Below, in pieces: positions 4,419 to 6,225 of a DNA stretch of 6,225 bases. The notes below the pieces were generated by a model, which saw nothing but the letters and a program-made list of their open reading frames with translations, had not been told where the DNA came from and searched no databases. Positions within the stretch are counted from its first letter, which is position 1. Each line of letters starts with the position of its first letter. The translations under genes and the position numbers were made by a program. The DNA is from an uncultured Bacteroidaceae bacterium (lineage in GTDB: Bacteria; Bacteroidota; Bacteroidia; Bacteroidales; Bacteroidaceae), in the NCBI GenBank assembly GCA_934293005.1, contig CAKQYA010000058.1:1-6225 (forward strand), read 5' to 3'.

Positions 4419-5636
4419 TCACATGGTGAGCACGCTCTTCAATATCTTTTTGTTGGCTTGATTGACCGTCGACATGTCGATGGTCTCCAGATATATCTGT
4501 GTGGTCTTGTAGGAGCTATGTCCCATGCCCTCGCTGATGGTGGCAATGGATATGTCCATCTGAAGCGCGACGCTTGCCCATGTGTGGCGCGCCACATAGG
4601 TGGTGAGCGGCATCTTCAGCCCTACCATCTCGCCTATCTTCTTCAGATGGCGGTTGACACTTTGCTCCACCTGCTTGTATCGGGCATAAGGCGCATCGTC
4701 GGCGCCTGTGAGGATGGGCAGCATATAGGGCGAGCCATTGGTGAGGCTGGCATACCTGTCGACAATGGTTTGCATGGGTCTCTCCCACTCTATTGTCATG
4801 CTCTGGTTGGTCTTGCGGCGACTATAACTCAGCATGCCGTATTTGAGGTCGCTTTTCTTCAGGTATGCCATGTCGACAAATGCCATTCCGCGCAGATAGA
4901 AACTGAACAGGAAGAGGTCGCGCGCCAGGGCTGACGAACTGCCTTCATGCAATGGGAGCTGTTCGATGTTGCGAATGTCCATGATGGTGATGGCGCGTTT
5001 GCATGTGCGCACATTGCATGTGGGCACTTTAGCAAAAAGGATCTGGCGTGGCGCAAGACCAGCCTCTACGGCTTTGTTGCAGAGGGTGCGAAGGGTGCGC
5101 AGATAGTAGGCTATGGTGTTTTGCTTGATGCCACGGCTGGTGAGCCACGCCGCATATTGCTCTATCATGCCGGCTGTGATCTGCGCAAAGGTGAGGTCTT
5201 CTCCATTGAGATATTCCTTGAAACGCCTGTAGGCATTGAGATAGTTGTTGCGCGTGCCTATGCGCTGCATGCTGTCTTTCATAGCCACCTGCCGTTCCAT
5301 GAAGGTGAAGACGCTCTGGCAGGACGGCAGAAGGCGCAACTTGGCCATGAGGTCATCAATGTCGCATGAGGTGCCTGCTATGGCCATGTCGTGCAGGACG
5401 CGTTGCATCTGCTGCATCTCCCAATGCACTTTAGCTCGGACAAGACTGACACATGTCTGCCTGCCGGGACGCATGGACGTGCCGATGCATGCCTTCTTCT
5501 CGTTCCACTCTTCAGGATATATGCGGTGCTCGGTGCGTATCCACCGCGATGCGCGCTGATGGATGAGGTGATAATACAACGTGCCTTCCTTGCCCTCTAC
5601 TGAGGACGCACGAAACTTGAGTTTTACTGTTGCCAT
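4419..5636 (-). CDS. Tyrosine recombinase, Bacteroidales DNA-invertase/integrase type
   Basis: A complete 405-residue tyrosine recombinase, which cuts and rejoins DNA through a covalent tyrosine link. Order of domains: an Arm-type DNA-binding region (about 1-85, with GTLYYHLIHQRASRWI), a SAM-like core-binding domain (about 108-200) and the catalytic domain (about 215-395). Catalytic residues visible are Arg249 in LRGMAF, Lys275 in RRKT, Arg350 in TYVARHTWAS (Tyr in place of the first His, common in this Bacteroidales group), His373 in GMGHSS and the nucleophile Tyr382 in TTQIYL. All are intact, so activity is expected. Related enzymes encoded beside upxY genes invert promoters in Bacteroidales. 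The capsule switch is about 2.4 kb away, and a second inverted-repeat pair directly precedes this gene, making both candidate substrates. No strong Shine-Dalgarno is seen. A phage or transposon integrase is possible, but no other mobile-element genes are present. Confidence 0.93.
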   Translation of the reverse strand: MATVKLKFRASSVEGKEGTLYYHLIHQRASRWIRTEHRIYPEEWNEKKACIGTSMRPGRQTCVSLVRAKVHWEMQQMQRVLHDMAIAGTSCDIDDLMAKLRLLPSCQSVFTFMERQVAMKDSMQRIGTRNNYLNAYRRFKEYLNGEDLTFAQITAGMIEQYAAWLTSRGIKQNTIAYYLRTLRTLCNKAVEAGLAPRQILFAKVPTCNVRTCKRAITIMDIRNIEQLPLHEGSSSALARDLFLFSFYLRGMAFVDMAYLKKSDLKYGMLSYSRRKTNQSMTIEWERPMQTIVDRYASLTNGSPYMLPILTGADDAPYARYKQVEQSVNRHLKKIGEMVGLKMPLTTYVARHTWASVALQMDISIATISEGMGHSSYKTTQIYLETIDMSTVNQANKKILKSVLTM

Positions 5637-5668
5637 AATGTTTTATTTAGTTTATGCTTTATATATAG

Positions 5669-5861
5669 ATATAAGCAGGTGCTCAATATTATTCTACAAC
5701 ATCAAAGTAAGCTGCTCTCATATTTGCAGCACACACTCTCAGACAGATTTCCCTTCTGTTTATCAGTCACTATGCCAGCATAGCTCCATCAAACAAAAGA
5801 AAAATCTGCCTCAATATAGAGCGCTTCAAATATAATAATAATTATGAGCACCTACTTATAT
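5669..5861. promoter_or_regulatory. Second putative invertible segment, upstream of the recombinase
   Basis: Left arm 5669-5693 (ATATAAGCAGGTGCTCA onward) and right arm 5837-5861 (ending TGAGCACCTACTTATAT) are inverted copies that match at 22 of 25 positions, 16 of 17 in the core. The spacer is 143 bp and the total 193 bp, against 141 and 191 bp for the perfect pair at 1829-2019. No gene lies inside. The arms begin 33 bp upstream of the recombinase start. That it inverts is inference from geometry and location. Confidence 0.65.
5703..5733 (-). promoter_or_regulatory. Candidate leftward promoter for the recombinase inside the second segment
   Basis: Read on the minus strand: TGTG (5733-5730), a 19-bp spacer, then TTACTTTG (5710-5703), one base off TAnnTTTG and one off TTTG. 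It is 10 bp inside the left arm and points at the recombinase. An exact but unpaired -7, TATATTTG, also faces left at 5834-5827. Inverting the segment would turn both away from the recombinase. Confidence 0.35.
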
Positions 5862-5931
5862 TTTTGACAAGAGAAATAATTGCAATATGGCAAGTAAAAA
5901 TAATTGACATGAAACATTAAACACAAAAGAA

Positions 5932-5962
5932 AATCCGCATAACTAATTCAGCTATGCGGATT
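5932..5962 (-). terminator. Hairpin with T-rich tail, leftward terminator
   Basis: AATCCGCATA and TATGCGGATT form a perfect 10-bp stem with an 11-base loop. On the minus strand it is followed by TTCTTTTG, giving a terminator shape for leftward transcription. It would shield the second invertible segment from transcripts entering from the right. Confidence 0.55.
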
Positions 5963-5997
5963 CATCTATTCATACCTTTCGTGCCAATCATCTTAAA

Positions 5998-6025
5998 CCC
6001 AAATCGGTCATTAGACCGATTTGGG
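5998..6025. promoter_or_regulatory. Perfect 12-bp palindromic hairpin before the right-edge gene
   Basis: CCCAAATCGGTC-ATTA-GACCGATTTGGG: 12 paired bases and a 4-base loop, 17 bp before the ATG at 6043. There is no T-run on either strand, so an operator, a small mobile repeat or an RNA leader hairpin is as likely as a terminator. Confidence 0.5.
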
Positions 6026-6042
6026 ATAATAACAAAACCGCA

Positions 6043-6225
6043 ATGACATACAAGAACATGATGGGGATTTTCCCTTACAAGACAGCAAGCCATATTTCGC
6101 TGCTGAAATATACCAAAAGCGCATGCGGCGTGGACTTCATGCTCAATATCGCTGACAGTTACCACATGATTGTGGCCTATTTGTATGAGTTCCTGTTGCT
6201 GCTGAACCGCTATTACGCTAAGATG
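6043..6225 (+). CDS. Unidentified protein, N-terminal part cut by window edge
   Basis: The frame from the ATG at 6043 stays open for 61 codons to the edge (starts MTYKNMMGIFPYKTASHISL; later VDFMLNIADSYHMIVAYLYE). I do not recognise it. The codons (GAC, TTC, TAC, CAC, AAC, CTG, AAG) look like real coding sequence, and the last part is hydrophobic and aromatic-rich. No Shine-Dalgarno is seen. The frame is also open upstream to 5947, but there it crosses the palindrome at 5998-6025, so the ATG is preferred. An open frame on the opposite strand (6225 to a stop at 5962) is the alternative, and the leftward terminator right after that stop is a point in its favour. Confidence 0.45.
   Translation, partial: MTYKNMMGIFPYKTASHISLLKYTKSACGVDFMLNIADSYHMIVAYLYEFLLLLNRYYAKM

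Noticed and set aside
4458..5603. Several plus-strand open frames inside the recombinase
   Set aside because: All are opposite to an intact tyrosine recombinase with its full catalytic set.
5581..5835. Plus-strand open frame through the second inverted-repeat region
   Set aside because: It starts inside the recombinase gene antisense and runs through AT-rich regulatory DNA; no coding character.
5962..6165. Minus-strand open frame ending at the leftward terminator
   Set aside because: Codon use and composition look better on the plus strand, and the translation (rich in His and Cys without a motif) resembles a shadow. The terminator right after its stop keeps it as an alternative.

Overview
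The window looks like chromosomal DNA of a member of the Bacteroidales, most likely a Prevotella-like or Bacteroides-like gut or oral anaerobe. The evidence is the UpxY-type NusG paralog, the Bacteroidales-type tyrosine recombinase, TAnnTTTG promoter elements, mostly AT-rich start regions without strong Shine-Dalgarno sequences, and a DUF3791/DUF3990 gene pair. No species can be named from sequence alone.

Left part (1-1828): two leftward genes of a surface-polysaccharide locus. A UpxY-family antiterminator (1675-956) is followed, after a repeat-filled gap, by rfbC/rmlC for dTDP-L-rhamnose synthesis (554 to beyond the left edge). Just upstream of the antiterminator are two perfect 25-bp inverted repeats 141 bp apart (1829-1853 and 1995-2019). 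This is the architecture of an invertible promoter controlling phase-variable capsule expression. The segment carries a good -7 element facing each way, so the ON/OFF state here is not certain; the rightward promoter has the better -33, which hints at OFF for the polysaccharide operon.

Middle (2020-4400): an array of dispersed structured repeats. Repeat A (about 130 bp, three copies) folds on paper into a compact four-way junction. Repeat B (about 148 bp, four copies plus fragments) has inverted ends and an internal hairpin followed by a T-run that looks like a rightward terminator. A three-gene rightward operon sits inside a split B unit (2912-3827): DUF3791, a DUF3990 ADP-ribosyltransferase-like protein, and a small unknown protein. 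The genes overlap by 4 bp (ATGA) and resemble a toxin-antitoxin module.

Right part (4419-6225): a complete leftward tyrosine recombinase of the DNA-invertase/integrase type (5636-4419), with all catalytic residues visible. Immediately upstream is a second, imperfect inverted-repeat pair (5669-5693 and 5837-5861), with 25-bp arms and a 143-bp spacer, nearly the geometry of the capsule switch. It contains a promoter-like sequence aimed at the recombinase, so the recombinase may flip its own promoter. Beyond it are two strong hairpins and the start of an unidentified rightward gene that runs off the edge.

Working model (inference): the recombinase inverts the promoter ahead of the antiterminator, and possibly its own promoter. 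The antiterminator then lets RNA polymerase read through the polysaccharide operon. The repeats and the toxin-antitoxin-like cassette occupy the interval between switch and recombinase.
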